DNA of 64,000 nucleotides from Sinosporangium album (GTDB lineage Bacteria > Actinomycetota > Actinomycetes > Streptosporangiales > Streptosporangiaceae): positions 186,001-250,000 of the forward strand of contig NZ_FNCN01000001.1 in the NCBI RefSeq assembly GCF_900100605.1, in the 5' to 3' direction. Of the stretch, positions 19,510 through 28,000 are shown piece by piece. The translations under genes were made by a program, and so were the position numbers. Under the pieces are notes generated by a model. The model was not told the DNA's origin. It was given only the letters and a program-made list of their open reading frames with translations, and did no database searches. Numbering within the stretch: position 1 is the first letter of the stretch; the number at the start of each line of letters is the position of its first letter.

Positions 19510-20076
19510 TCCACGCCGCCCTCCCCCGCCGGGCCTCCCCGGCCCGCCGCACGAGCCCTCCCGCCCGCACGCCACGGCCGTGCGCCGGGGTGCCGGGGAG
19601 GCGGAGAGGCGGGAAACGCTGCGTTCGCCCCGCCGTACGAGGACCGGACATCAACTGTTCGTTAAGCCCTCCGCAAGCGAATTGCCCTTGACTGGCCTCT
19701 ATGTAAGGAATGCACCACAAGGGGTGCTTCATCACGGACTGTGATGTCGGGCCGATCACTCCCGACCTTCCGATTCGCACCGGCCGCGATGATCACAGGT
19801 CAGCACCCCCATCACCCCGACCACCTCGACTCGCCGCCCCGACCTTATGGACACAGACCGTGAACGCGGTCTATAACCCAGATCACGGGCAACGAACCTC
19901 AAGGTGATCCTTTAATACCGGCACTCCACCCGCGAAACCCAGTCAGCATCACAAATGGGATGAACGCCCCCTCCCAATGCCAGACCATGACAGTTGGGAA
20001 CGACACCCCCATCTCACCCGTTGTACCCGACATCCGCTGTCCAACGAAGTCACTACCTTTACTGGGAGATTCCCGC
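19510..20076. other. Divergent intergenic region between uvrB and spo0M, no gene seen
   Basis: 567 bases. The part nearest spo0M is noticeably less GC-rich than its surroundings. It contains an imperfect palindrome with GTGAT and ATCAC ends at 19741-19759 and a small GCACC/GGTGC hairpin near 19711. Neither matches a regulator I can name with confidence. Promoters for both genes must lie here. Confidence 0.5.
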
Positions 20077-20850
20077 ATGGTGTTCCGCAAGCTGATGGCC
20101 GCGTTCGGCGCAGGCGTCGAAGTCGACACAGTGCTCGCCAACTCCAACGTCCGCCCCGGCGAGGTCCTGCGGGGTCAGGTCAACTTCCGCGGAGGCGGCT
20201 CGGACCACAAGGTCGAAGGCATCTACATCGACTTCACCGCCGTCGTCGAGGTCGAGAGCGGCGACAGCGAGTACAACGCGACCTACAGTTTCCTCCGCCG
20301 GCAGGTGGCCGGACCGTTCCAGCTCGCCAAGGGCGCGACCCACTCGGTGCCGCTGGAGATCCCCGTGCCGTGGGAGACGCCGATCAGCGCGATCGGCGGC
20401 CACCCGCTGCGCGGCATGCGCCTCGGCGTCGCCACCGAGCTGGCCCTCGCGGGCGCGATGGACAAGGGCGACCTGGACCCGCTGTTCGTCAACCCGCTCC
20501 CGGCCCAGGAGCACCTGATCGCGGCCCTCGACCGGGCCGGTTTCCGCTTCAAGAAGGCCGACCTGGAGCGCGGCACGCTGCGCGGCTCGCAGATGCCGTT
20601 CTACCAGGAGATCGAGTACTACGCGGGCCACGAGTGGTCGCGCCACTTCAACGAGCTGGAGCTGACCTTCATCGCGGGCCCGACCCAGATGGACGTCATC
20701 CTGGAGGCCGACAAGCGCGGCGGTTTCCTCAGCTCCAGCCACGACACCTACAACCGTTTCACGGTGAGGTACTCCGACCATCCCGGGGCGGCCGAGCAGG
20801 CGCTGCACGACGGCCTGCGCGCCATGGCGCAGCGCCGCGGCTGGTTCTAG
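20077..20850 (+). CDS. spo0M: Sporulation-control protein Spo0M family
   Basis: Arrestin-like protein related to Bacillus Spo0M. MVFRKLMAAFGAGVEVDTVL, the NSNVRPGEVLRGQVNFRGG segment and TYSFLRRQVAGPFQL in the first beta-sandwich are highly typical. The C-terminal half has the HEWSRHFNELELTFI segment. 257 residues, the normal length. I chose the ATG after GGGAGATTCCCGC; the frame is open upstream but without family sequence. In Bacillus the protein affects sporulation and stress responses; its role in actinomycetes is less clear. A strong hairpin terminator follows, so it is probably monocistronic. Confidence 0.93.
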   Translation: MVFRKLMAAFGAGVEVDTVLANSNVRPGEVLRGQVNFRGGGSDHKVEGIYIDFTAVVEVESGDSEYNATYSFLRRQVAGPFQLAKGATHSVPLEIPVPWETPISAIGGHPLRGMRLGVATELALAGAMDKGDLDPLFVNPLPAQEHLIAALDRAGFRFKKADLERGTLRGSQMPFYQEIEYYAGHEWSRHFNELELTFIAGPTQMDVILEADKRGGFLSSSHDTYNRFTVRYSDHPGAAEQALHDGLRAMAQRRGWF

Positions 20851-20886
20851 GTCCAGGTTCCAGGCCCTCGACGCCGCATTCGTACG

Positions 20887-20921
20887 GCCGTGGCCCGCCC
20901 GCCCAGCGCGCGGGCCACGGC
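20887..20921. terminator. Hairpin terminator after spo0M
   Basis: A perfect 12-bp inverted repeat, GCCGTGGCCCGC with GCGGGCCACGGC, separated by 11 bases, begins 36 bases after the spo0M stop. There is no T-run, as is usual for terminators in high-GC actinobacteria. Confidence 0.75.
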
Positions 20922-20963
20922 GCCACCGCTCCGCCGCGCGGGCCACACCGCCCCCGCCGGTGC

Positions 20964-21012
20964 GCCTTTAAACGTTATTGCGCTGGTTGCCGCAGCTCAT
21001 GCCCTTAAAGGC
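20964..21012. terminator. A/T-containing inverted repeat followed by TTTT
   Basis: GCCTTTAA and TTAAAGGC form an 8-bp perfect stem with a 33-base loop, followed by GG and a run of four T. It is unusually AT-rich for this genome. It may be a second terminator for spo0M or a regulatory element in the leader of the downstream 2TM-protein operon. Confidence 0.4.
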
Positions 21013-21133
21013 GGTTTTCTCCTCCCACTTCGGTAGGTGTTCCGGTCCTCTAGAGATCTGGCCGAAGGATGACCTCCTCGCTACCATGACGGCGGGCGGT
21101 TCTGATCACCAAAGTTGATCAACGAACGCGGGG

Positions 21134-22180
21134 ATGGGCATGCGGCGGTTCATCACGAAGATCTCGGCGTTCGCGGCCTGGGCGGGGAAGAACGCCGACG
21201 GAGCCATCGCGCTGATCCTCGCGATCGTGGTCGGCGTGCTCGGCATCCTGCCCGACGACCAGGTGCCCGACGCCCTCCAGAACCAGCTCATCAGCGGGGC
21301 CACCCTGGTGATCCTGGCGCTCGTCGCCACCGCCCTGATCCGCGACCGGTCCCGGCAGGAGCCACTGGAGAAGGCGTTCAGCACCGGCGCCCTCGCCGAG
21401 CTGCCCGAGCGGCTGGGCCGGCTGGAACGACTGGAGAGCCTGGTCGAGGGCACGCGCCGAGCCCTGGACGACGCGGCGCTGGTGCGGGTGCTGGGCAGTT
21501 CGAACGAGATCACCACCGCCCTCGCGAAAGCCCGCCAGGACGCCGGCCGGTGGTCGTTCAAGGGCGGCACCGGAACCTACATCAGGGCCGTCACCCTGCC
21601 GGAGTGCGTGGCCGCCGCCCGCAGGGACAAGCGCCACCTCGCGGTCACGTTGGAGATCATCGACCCGTCCGACGTCGAGGTGTGCGAGTCGTACGCGCAC
21701 TACCGCCGGTCGCTGTCGGACCACCCGGACGGCACGGGCGAGGTGTGGACGACCGACCGGGCGCGGAAGGAGTCCTACGCGACGGTGCTGGCGGCGTTCT
21801 GGCACCGCCAGCGCTACGGGCTGCTCGACATCGCCGTGGGGCTGTCGTCCACCATGACGACCTTCCGCTGGGACCTGTCGAGCCATTCGCTCGTCATGAC
21901 CGTCGAGGATCCGAACCGCGCCATGTTCGCCCTGGCCGGGACGTTCTACTACGAGTGCAGCGACACGGAGTTACGCACGAGCCTGGAGCAGGCCCGCCGG
22001 GTGCCGATGGAGCGCTACCGGTCCGTTCCGCTCAGCAACGAGCCGACGATCGAGGAGGTCCTCGAACTCTTCGAGCGGGTCGGCCTCCCCCTCCCCAAGT
22101 CGTACACCGATCACGACGTGGTCTCCATCACGCGCAAGGCCCTGAGGGCGAAGGACCCTTACGGGCAGGTCCCGCCATGA
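21134..22180 (+). CDS. Two-helix membrane protein with unrecognised cytoplasmic domain
   Basis: Not recognised. Two membrane helices lie near the N-terminus (ALILAIVVGVLGILP and ATLVILALVATALI, about residues 25-70). A short charged helix (LPERLGRLERLESLVEGTRRALDDA) follows, then about 240 residues of globular sequence with the motif GGTGTYIRAVTLPECVAAA and DPSDVEVCESYAHYR. 2TM-plus-cytosolic-domain layouts occur in several prokaryotic immunity effectors and sensors, but nothing here proves that. An ATG two codons later is equally good as start. The stop overlaps the ATG of the cupin gene (ATGA), so the two products are almost certainly made together. First gene of a candidate three-gene operon. 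Confidence 0.8.
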   Translation: MGMRRFITKISAFAAWAGKNADGAIALILAIVVGVLGILPDDQVPDALQNQLISGATLVILALVATALIRDRSRQEPLEKAFSTGALAELPERLGRLERLESLVEGTRRALDDAALVRVLGSSNEITTALAKARQDAGRWSFKGGTGTYIRAVTLPECVAAARRDKRHLAVTLEIIDPSDVEVCESYAHYRRSLSDHPDGTGEVWTTDRARKESYATVLAAFWHRQRYGLLDIAVGLSSTMTTFRWDLSSHSLVMTVEDPNRAMFALAGTFYYECSDTELRTSLEQARRVPMERYRSVPLSNEPTIEEVLELFERVGLPLPKSYTDHDVVSITRKALRAKDPYGQVPP

Positions 22181-22839
22181 CCTATCCGAAGGACTACCCA
22201 GGTGTGGTGGACGCCCTGCGGGCCGGCGGGGCGGAGCCGTTCGCCCTGGCGGTGCTGGACTCCCTGGTCTTCGGGCTGTCCCCGCTGGTCGCGGTGCGCC
22301 ACCCGCTGGGGTTCCTGTGCCTGCCGGTGGTGCGCGACGGGGAGTACGGCGTGTGCCTCCACATCTGGTCGGCGGCCTTCCCGATGGCCGAGCCGACGAC
22401 CTCGCGGATCCACTGCCACAGCTGGGACCTCACCAGCCATGTGCTGTACGGCCACGTGGGCAACGAGCTGGCCGAGGTGCGCGACGCCGACCTGGACCCG
22501 ACGCACCGGGTGCTGGAGGTCGTCAGCGGCGCCGACGGCGACCGTATACGCCCCACGGCGAGGACAGTGCGATTGCGCCGCGGGGCATCGGAATTGTGGG
22601 GGCCCGGTGACACGTACGCGCTGCCCGCCGGGGTATTCCACAGCAGTGTGATCCCCGAGGGCGGGGAAGCAGCGACGGTGGCCCTCGGCCGTACGATCCC
22701 CGGATCGGGCGACCTGTCGCTCGGACCGCTCGACGCCGCACCACACCACGTCAGAAGGACGCTGTGCGACGCCGCGGAGACCGCGCGCGCCGCACATCTG
22801 GCGCACGGCCTGCTGGCCCGCGCCCGGCCTCCGACGTGA
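22177..22839 (+). CDS. Cupin-fold protein, unknown function
   Basis: About 220 residues with a metal-binding cupin pattern: HCHSWDLTSHVLYGHVGNELAEV supplies a His-x-His and a following acidic residue, and the second cupin motif is WGPGDTYALPAGVFHSS with another His. This resembles cysteine-dioxygenase-like or sugar-binding cupins, but the substrate cannot be assigned. Its ATG overlaps the stop of the 2TM-protein gene, and the next gene starts 65 bases later. The first 50 residues include a hydrophobic LAVLDSLVFGLSPLVAV stretch that is probably buried helix rather than membrane. Confidence 0.8.
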   Translation: MTYPKDYPGVVDALRAGGAEPFALAVLDSLVFGLSPLVAVRHPLGFLCLPVVRDGEYGVCLHIWSAAFPMAEPTTSRIHCHSWDLTSHVLYGHVGNELAEVRDADLDPTHRVLEVVSGADGDRIRPTARTVRLRRGASELWGPGDTYALPAGVFHSSVIPEGGEAATVALGRTIPGSGDLSLGPLDAAPHHVRRTLCDAAETARAAHLAHGLLARARPPT

Positions 22840-22903
22840 TCCGTCCCACCGACCCCGACCGGCGAGCGCCCGCACGCGGATCGCCGTGATTGAGGAGGAC
22901 CCG

Positions 22904-23746
22904 TTGAATCTCGATCACGCCAGGAATGTGGCCGTGGAGGCGTCGGAGGCAGCGGGCGCGCTGCTGCGCGAAGGCCTCAGCGCGGCCGTGAACGTCCACG
23001 CCAAGGGCGACGCGGGCGATGTGGTCACCGATCTGGACCTCGCCGCGGAGAAGGTGCTGCTGGACCGGGTCCTCACGGAGTTCCCCGACCACACGGTGGT
23101 GGCGGAGGAGTCCGGCACGCTCGGGAGCGCCGAGAGCCGGTACTCGTGGCTGATCGACCCGCTGGACGGCACCAACAACCTGGCCATCGGCCTGCCGGCG
23201 TTCGTGGTGGGCCTGGCGCTATGCGAGGACGGGCTCCCTGTGGTCGGCGTGGTCCACGAGCCGGTAACGGGGCACACGTGGTCGGCCGTGCGCGGTGGCG
23301 GTACGGCGGGGCCGTCGGGGCCGGTGGCTCCGCCGTACCGGCCGCCGGCGCACGGGCCGGTGCTGGCCTGGACGCAGGGGTACGGCGTGGCCAGGGACGA
23401 CCCGGCGGCGCGGGCGCTCAAACTGACGTTGGAGACGCGGGCCAGACGGGTGTTGCAGCTGTGGGCGCCGCTACTGTCGTGGGTGATGCTGGCGCGGGGC
23501 GACATCCACGGCATCGTGGGTTATCGGACTGAAACGGTGGACCTGCACGCGGGGGTGCTCATCGCGCAGGAGGCGGGGATGACCGTGCGGGCGCTCGACG
23601 GCGGGCCGTTCGACGGCACGGCGCCGGCGGGCGAGGAGGGCAGCAGCTTCGTCGCCTGCCATCCGGCGATGCTCGACGAGCTGCTGCGCGCGGCGGCGGA
23701 CGCGGCCCGCGTGCGGGCGGCGTTCCCCTCGTTCGCCGGTCTTTGA
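22904..23746 (+). CDS. Inositol-monophosphatase-superfamily phosphatase
   Basis: Mg-dependent, Li-sensitive-type phosphatase fold. The metal site WLIDPLDGTNNLA is intact, with EESG before it. GDAGDVVTDLDLAAEK is the N-terminal motif, and VDLHAGVLIAQEAGM replaces the usual WDxAAG with VDLHAG, keeping the Asp. The likely substrate is a sugar or inositol phosphate or a 3'-phosphonucleotide; this cannot be distinguished. I start at TTG, five bases after GAGGAGG; a GTG six codons upstream lies before that site. 280 residues. Third gene of the candidate operon. It converges on the transporter gene with only 15 bases between stops. Confidence 0.85.
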   Translation: MNLDHARNVAVEASEAAGALLREGLSAAVNVHAKGDAGDVVTDLDLAAEKVLLDRVLTEFPDHTVVAEESGTLGSAESRYSWLIDPLDGTNNLAIGLPAFVVGLALCEDGLPVVGVVHEPVTGHTWSAVRGGGTAGPSGPVAPPYRPPAHGPVLAWTQGYGVARDDPAARALKLTLETRARRVLQLWAPLLSWVMLARGDIHGIVGYRTETVDLHAGVLIAQEAGMTVRALDGGPFDGTAPAGEEGSSFVACHPAMLDELLRAAADAARVRAAFPSFAGL

Positions 23747-23761
23747 ACCAGCCGGTGAACG

Positions 23762-24922
23762 TCAGCCGGTGAGCGTCAGCGCCGCGACGGAGGCGGCCAC
23801 CCCGAGTACGGCGAGGCCCGCGCCGGTCAGCGTGAACTTCACGAGCGGCACCGCGACCTGCTGCCTGCGGCACCATTCGAACCACAGCAGCGTCGCCAGC
23901 GAGGCCCACGGGGTGATCAGCGGCCCGACGTTGGTGCCGATGAGCAGCGCCAGAAGCTGATCGCCGCCGTCGACCGGGATGACCTCCTCCCCCGCTGCGT
24001 AGGCGGGAAGGTTGTTGATCAGGTTGGACAGGGCCGCCCCGGCGAGGGCGGCCCTGTGCTCGCCCTGTCCGACGAGGCCGGCGATCACGCTGCCGAGCCC
24101 CTGCTCCACCAGGGTCGGCACCACCAGGAACAGACCGGAGACGAACACCACGAGCTGCCACGGGATGAGGCTCCAGGTGAGTTTCGCCCGGTCCCGTACG
24201 GCGAAGGCCAGCGCGACGACCGCCGCCGCGGCGGGCGCGGCGATCCACACCTCGACCTCGGCCACGAGGGCGGCGATGAACAGCAGGCAGGCGGCGCCCG
24301 CGATGAGGAACAGCGGCCGGTCCCTGATCGGCTGGGGGGCCGGGGGCGTGTAGGCCGCGGCGCCGCGCGCCGAGCGGCGCCAGTAGAACACCCACAGGAA
24401 GACCATGGTCACGCCGATCGCGGCGAGTTGGGGCGCCCACATGCGGGCGGCGAAGTCGCGGGTGGACAGGCCGATGCGCTCCATCGCGAGCAGGTTGGTC
24501 AGGTTGGACACCGGCAGGAGCAGGCTGGCGGTGTTGGCGAGCCAGACCGTGGTCATGGCCAGGGGCAGGGGGGCGATCCCGGCTCGGTGGGCGAGGGCCA
24601 GCACGACGGGGGTGAGGAGGACGGCGGTCGTATCGAGGTTCAGGAAGATCGTGACAAGCGACGCGAAAGCCGTACAGAGCAGGAACAGGGCGAGGTAGTT
24701 GCCGCGCCCGGCGACGGCGACGCGCTCGGCGATGGCGTCGAAGACCTGGGCCTCCTTGGCCAGCTCGGCCAGGATGATCACCGCGACGAGGAACACCAGC
24801 AGCGGACCGATCCTGCCCAGGCTGTCCACGGCCTTCCCGACGGGGAGAAGACCCGTGGCCACACACGCCACGCCCACCGCCAGCAGACCGATCCTGACCC
24901 GGTCGAGTACGCTCAGCCGCAC
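23762..24922 (-). CDS. ArsB/NhaD-superfamily anion or Na+/H+ transporter
   Basis: About eleven hydrophobic segments in 386 residues, with the ion-transporter-superfamily motifs FLNLDTTAVLLTPVVLALA in the first half and SNLINNLPAYAAGEE plus GTNVGPLITPWASLATLLW in the second. These match ArsB/ArsA-family permeases, so arsenite or another oxyanion is possible; no arsR, arsC or other arsenic gene is nearby. The GTG start is preceded by a weak ribosome-binding site. It is divergent from the TIR-NACHT gene with 97 bases between starts, so the two promoters share that gap. Confidence 0.85.
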   Translation of the reverse strand: MRLSVLDRVRIGLLAVGVACVATGLLPVGKAVDSLGRIGPLLVFLVAVIILAELAKEAQVFDAIAERVAVAGRGNYLALFLLCTAFASLVTIFLNLDTTAVLLTPVVLALAHRAGIAPLPLAMTTVWLANTASLLLPVSNLTNLLAMERIGLSTRDFAARMWAPQLAAIGVTMVFLWVFYWRRSARGAAAYTPPAPQPIRDRPLFLIAGAACLLFIAALVAEVEVWIAAPAAAAVVALAFAVRDRAKLTWSLIPWQLVVFVSGLFLVVPTLVEQGLGSVIAGLVGQGEHRAALAGAALSNLINNLPAYAAGEEVIPVDGGDQLLALLIGTNVGPLITPWASLATLLWFEWCRRQQVAVPLVKFTLTGAGLAVLGVAASVAALTLTG

Positions 24923-25019
24923 ACCGGGAATGATCGCACAACGGTTCAGACAAGCATCTCCAAACCTTGAGACTCAGCGGCCATACTTGAGGCCGCTTCG
25001 GGCAGGGGGAGTTGATCGC

Positions 25020-28000
25020 ATGGCGGACCGCACTTCCACGGCAATCGACATCTTCATCAGCTATTCGCCCGCGGACGAGGCGTGGGCGACGTGGATCGCC
25101 TGGGAGCTGGAGTCCGCCGGATACCGCACGATGATCCAGGCGTGGGACTTCGTGCCCGGCACCAACTTCATCGACTTCATGGACCGGGGTGTCCGCGAGG
25201 CGGCCGTCGTGGTGGCGGTGCTGTCGGACAACTACCTCCAGTCGCGCTACGGGCGGATGGAATGGCAGGCCGCGATGCGCGCCAGCCCCGACGACCCGTC
25301 GAAGAAACTGGTCACGGTCCGCCTCGCGGAATGCAGGCTGGAAGGGCTGCTGGCCACGATCACCTGGGTGGACCTCGCCGGGGTGAACGACCAGGAGCGG
25401 GCGAGGGCGCTGCTGCTCACCCGCATCGCCGAGACCGTCGCCGGACGCGCCAAGCCCGCCGACCGTCCGAACTTCCCGCCCGACCCGCCGGGCCCGGCCG
25501 ACCCCGACCCGGCCGGTCCCGGCGTGTCGCCCGGGGCTCCCGTGGCGCTGCCCCGCGTCCCCCGCCCGCGCGCAGAGGCGCGTTCGCTCCGCGGCCGGAT
25601 CACCCGGCCCGCCTTCCCCGCGGCGCGGGCCGCGGACACCCCGCGCGAGCGGGTCACGGTGCTGCGCGTCGGCGGACCCCGCTTCGGACGGGCGCTCGCC
25701 GAGGCCGACGAGCCGCTCACCCCCGAAGAGCTCCAGTCGCGGATCTGGGCGGATCTGACGCGCATGAGCGACGGCGGCATGCCGCGCCCCGACCTGCTGC
25801 TGGTGACCGGCGACCTCACCGAGTCCGGCACGCTCCGCCAGTTCGGGCAGGCGACGACGTTCCTGTCCGGGATGCGCATGCTGGTGGGGCTTGAGCAGCA
25901 CCGGGTGGTCGTGGTGCCGGGGCCGCGGGACGTGACGAAGGCCGCGTGCCGGGCCTACTTCAACGACTGCGAGGCCGACGACATCCGCCCGCAACCGCCG
26001 TACTGGCCCAAGTGGCGGCTCTTCGCCGGGATGTTCGGCGAGATCTACCAGGGGGTGGAGGGCGCGGTCTTCGACGCGGCCCAGCCGTGGACCCTGTTCA
26101 CGGTGCCCGACCTGCGCCTGGTCGTGGCGGGCCTCAACACCACGATGGCGATGAGCCACCGCGAGGAGGACCGCTACGGCCACGTGGGCGAGGCGCAGGC
26201 GGCGTGGTTCGCCGAACGGCTGCGCGCCTACGAGCGCGGACGCTGGCTGCGGCTCGGCATGATGGGGCACGCCCCGGGCGACGTGCGTGACGCCTCCGCG
26301 CTGGACCGGCTGCTCGGCCACCGGCTGAGCCTGCTCGCGCACGGCGACGGACCGGCGCGCGACGCCCAGCCGCTCTGGGTGCCCGCGCCCGGCCCCGGCC
26401 GGCACCAGGTCATCGAGATCACCCCCGACGGGATGCGGCTGTGGACGCCTGAGGCCCCGCCGCGGCGCACCGCGCACCGGTGGCCGGACGCCGAGGGCAC
26501 CTTCGCGGTGCCCGAGCCGGCGAACGGGGAGCCGCCGCGCGAGGAGGCCGCGCCCGCCGAGCACGCGGCGGCGCCGACACCTGCCGAGCTGCTGCTCGAC
26601 CGGATCGCCGAGGTCTGCGAGGCCCGGCACGACCAGGTCAGGATCCGCCGTGTCGACCTGAACCCGCCGCATCTGATCGTGACCTACCACGAGGACGGCT
26701 TCGTACGGCAATCGCGCATCGGCGCCCACGCCGGCGAGGTGAGCGCCGACTCCGTGGCCGACTTCCTGCGCCACGTCCACGCGGCCGGCCCCGGGCAGAC
26801 CGTCGAACTCGTCTACGAGGGCCCGCCGCCGGCGCGGGCGCTGCGCGACGAGCTGTTCCGGCGCGGCGTACGGCTGCGCAGCTTCACCGAATTCCAGGGG
26901 CTGCTGGACCTGTCGGCCTACGTCGCCGACCAGACCACGCGCATCCTGGCCGACCGGCGCTACCAGCGGAGCCTGTACGTCCCGCAGCGCTACCGGGAGC
27001 TCGACCGCGCGGGCCAGGGGGTCAAGGAGGGGCTCACCGACGAGCTGATGCGGCTGATCGGGGGCGAGCACGGGCGGTTCGTGCTGCTCCTCGGTGACTT
27101 CGGCCACGGCAAGAGCTTCGCGCTGCGCGAGGTGGCGCGGCGCATCCCCGGCGAGTTACCGCAGCTCATCCCGATCCTCATCGAGCTGCGGATGCTCGAC
27201 AAGGCCCATTCGGTGGACGGTCTCGTCGCGGCCCACCTCGCCGACCACGGCGAGGACGTGATCGACCTGAAGGCGTTCCACTACCTGCTGCGCCAGGGCA
27301 GGGTCGTCCTGCTGTTCGACGGGTTCGACGAGCTCGTGGCCCGTGTGACCTACGAGCGGGCCACCGACCATCTGGAGACGCTTCTTCAGGCGTCCCAGCA
27401 CAAGGCCAAGATCGTGGTCGCGAGCCGTACCCAGCATTTCACCTCGCAGAGCCAGGTGCTGACCGCGCTGGGCGAGAGGGTGGGGGCGCTGCCGCTGCGC
27501 CGAGTCCTCGGCCTGGCCGGGTTCAGCGGCGAGCAGATCCGGTCCTACCTGGTGAACCGCTACGCCGACGAGGAGGCCGCGGAGGCCAGGCTGTCGCTGA
27601 TGAGCGGCATCGAGGATCTGATCGGCCTGGCCGGCAACCCGCGCATGCTCAGCTTCATCGCCGACCTGCCCGACCAGAGCCTGCGGACCGTCGTCGGCGC
27701 GCGCGGCGCCGTCAGCGCGGCCCGCCTCTACGAGGAGATCCTCGGCGCCTGGCTGTCCTTCGAGGAGCACCGCACCCGCGGCGTGCCCGGCACGCCCGGC
27801 GGCCTGCGCCTGCCGGAGCTGTGGCGGGCGGTGACGGTGCTCGCGCTGCGCCTGTGGGAGACCGGCGAGTCCTACCTGCGGCTCGCCGAGCTCACCGAGG
27901 TGGCCGAGGCCCTCGCCGACCTGGCCGACGGGCAGCTCTCGGTGCAGCAGGCAGCGCACGCGGTCGGCACCGGCAGCCTGCTCGTGCGCACCGACGAGGG

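Noticed and set aside
19648-19665. Possible LexA/SOS box upstream of uvrB (CGAACAGTTGATG on the coding strand)
   Set aside because: Only one half-site resembles the actinobacterial CGAAC/GTTCG consensus; the second half is missing.
19741-19759. GTGAT...ATCAC palindrome as a CRP site
   Set aside because: The spacing between GTGA and TCAC is 11 bases instead of six, so it does not fit the CRP core.
24923-25019. Sigma-70-type promoter between the transporter and the TIR-NACHT gene
   Set aside because: TTGAGA and CATACT are present but only ten bases apart; no pair with 16-18 base spacing was found.
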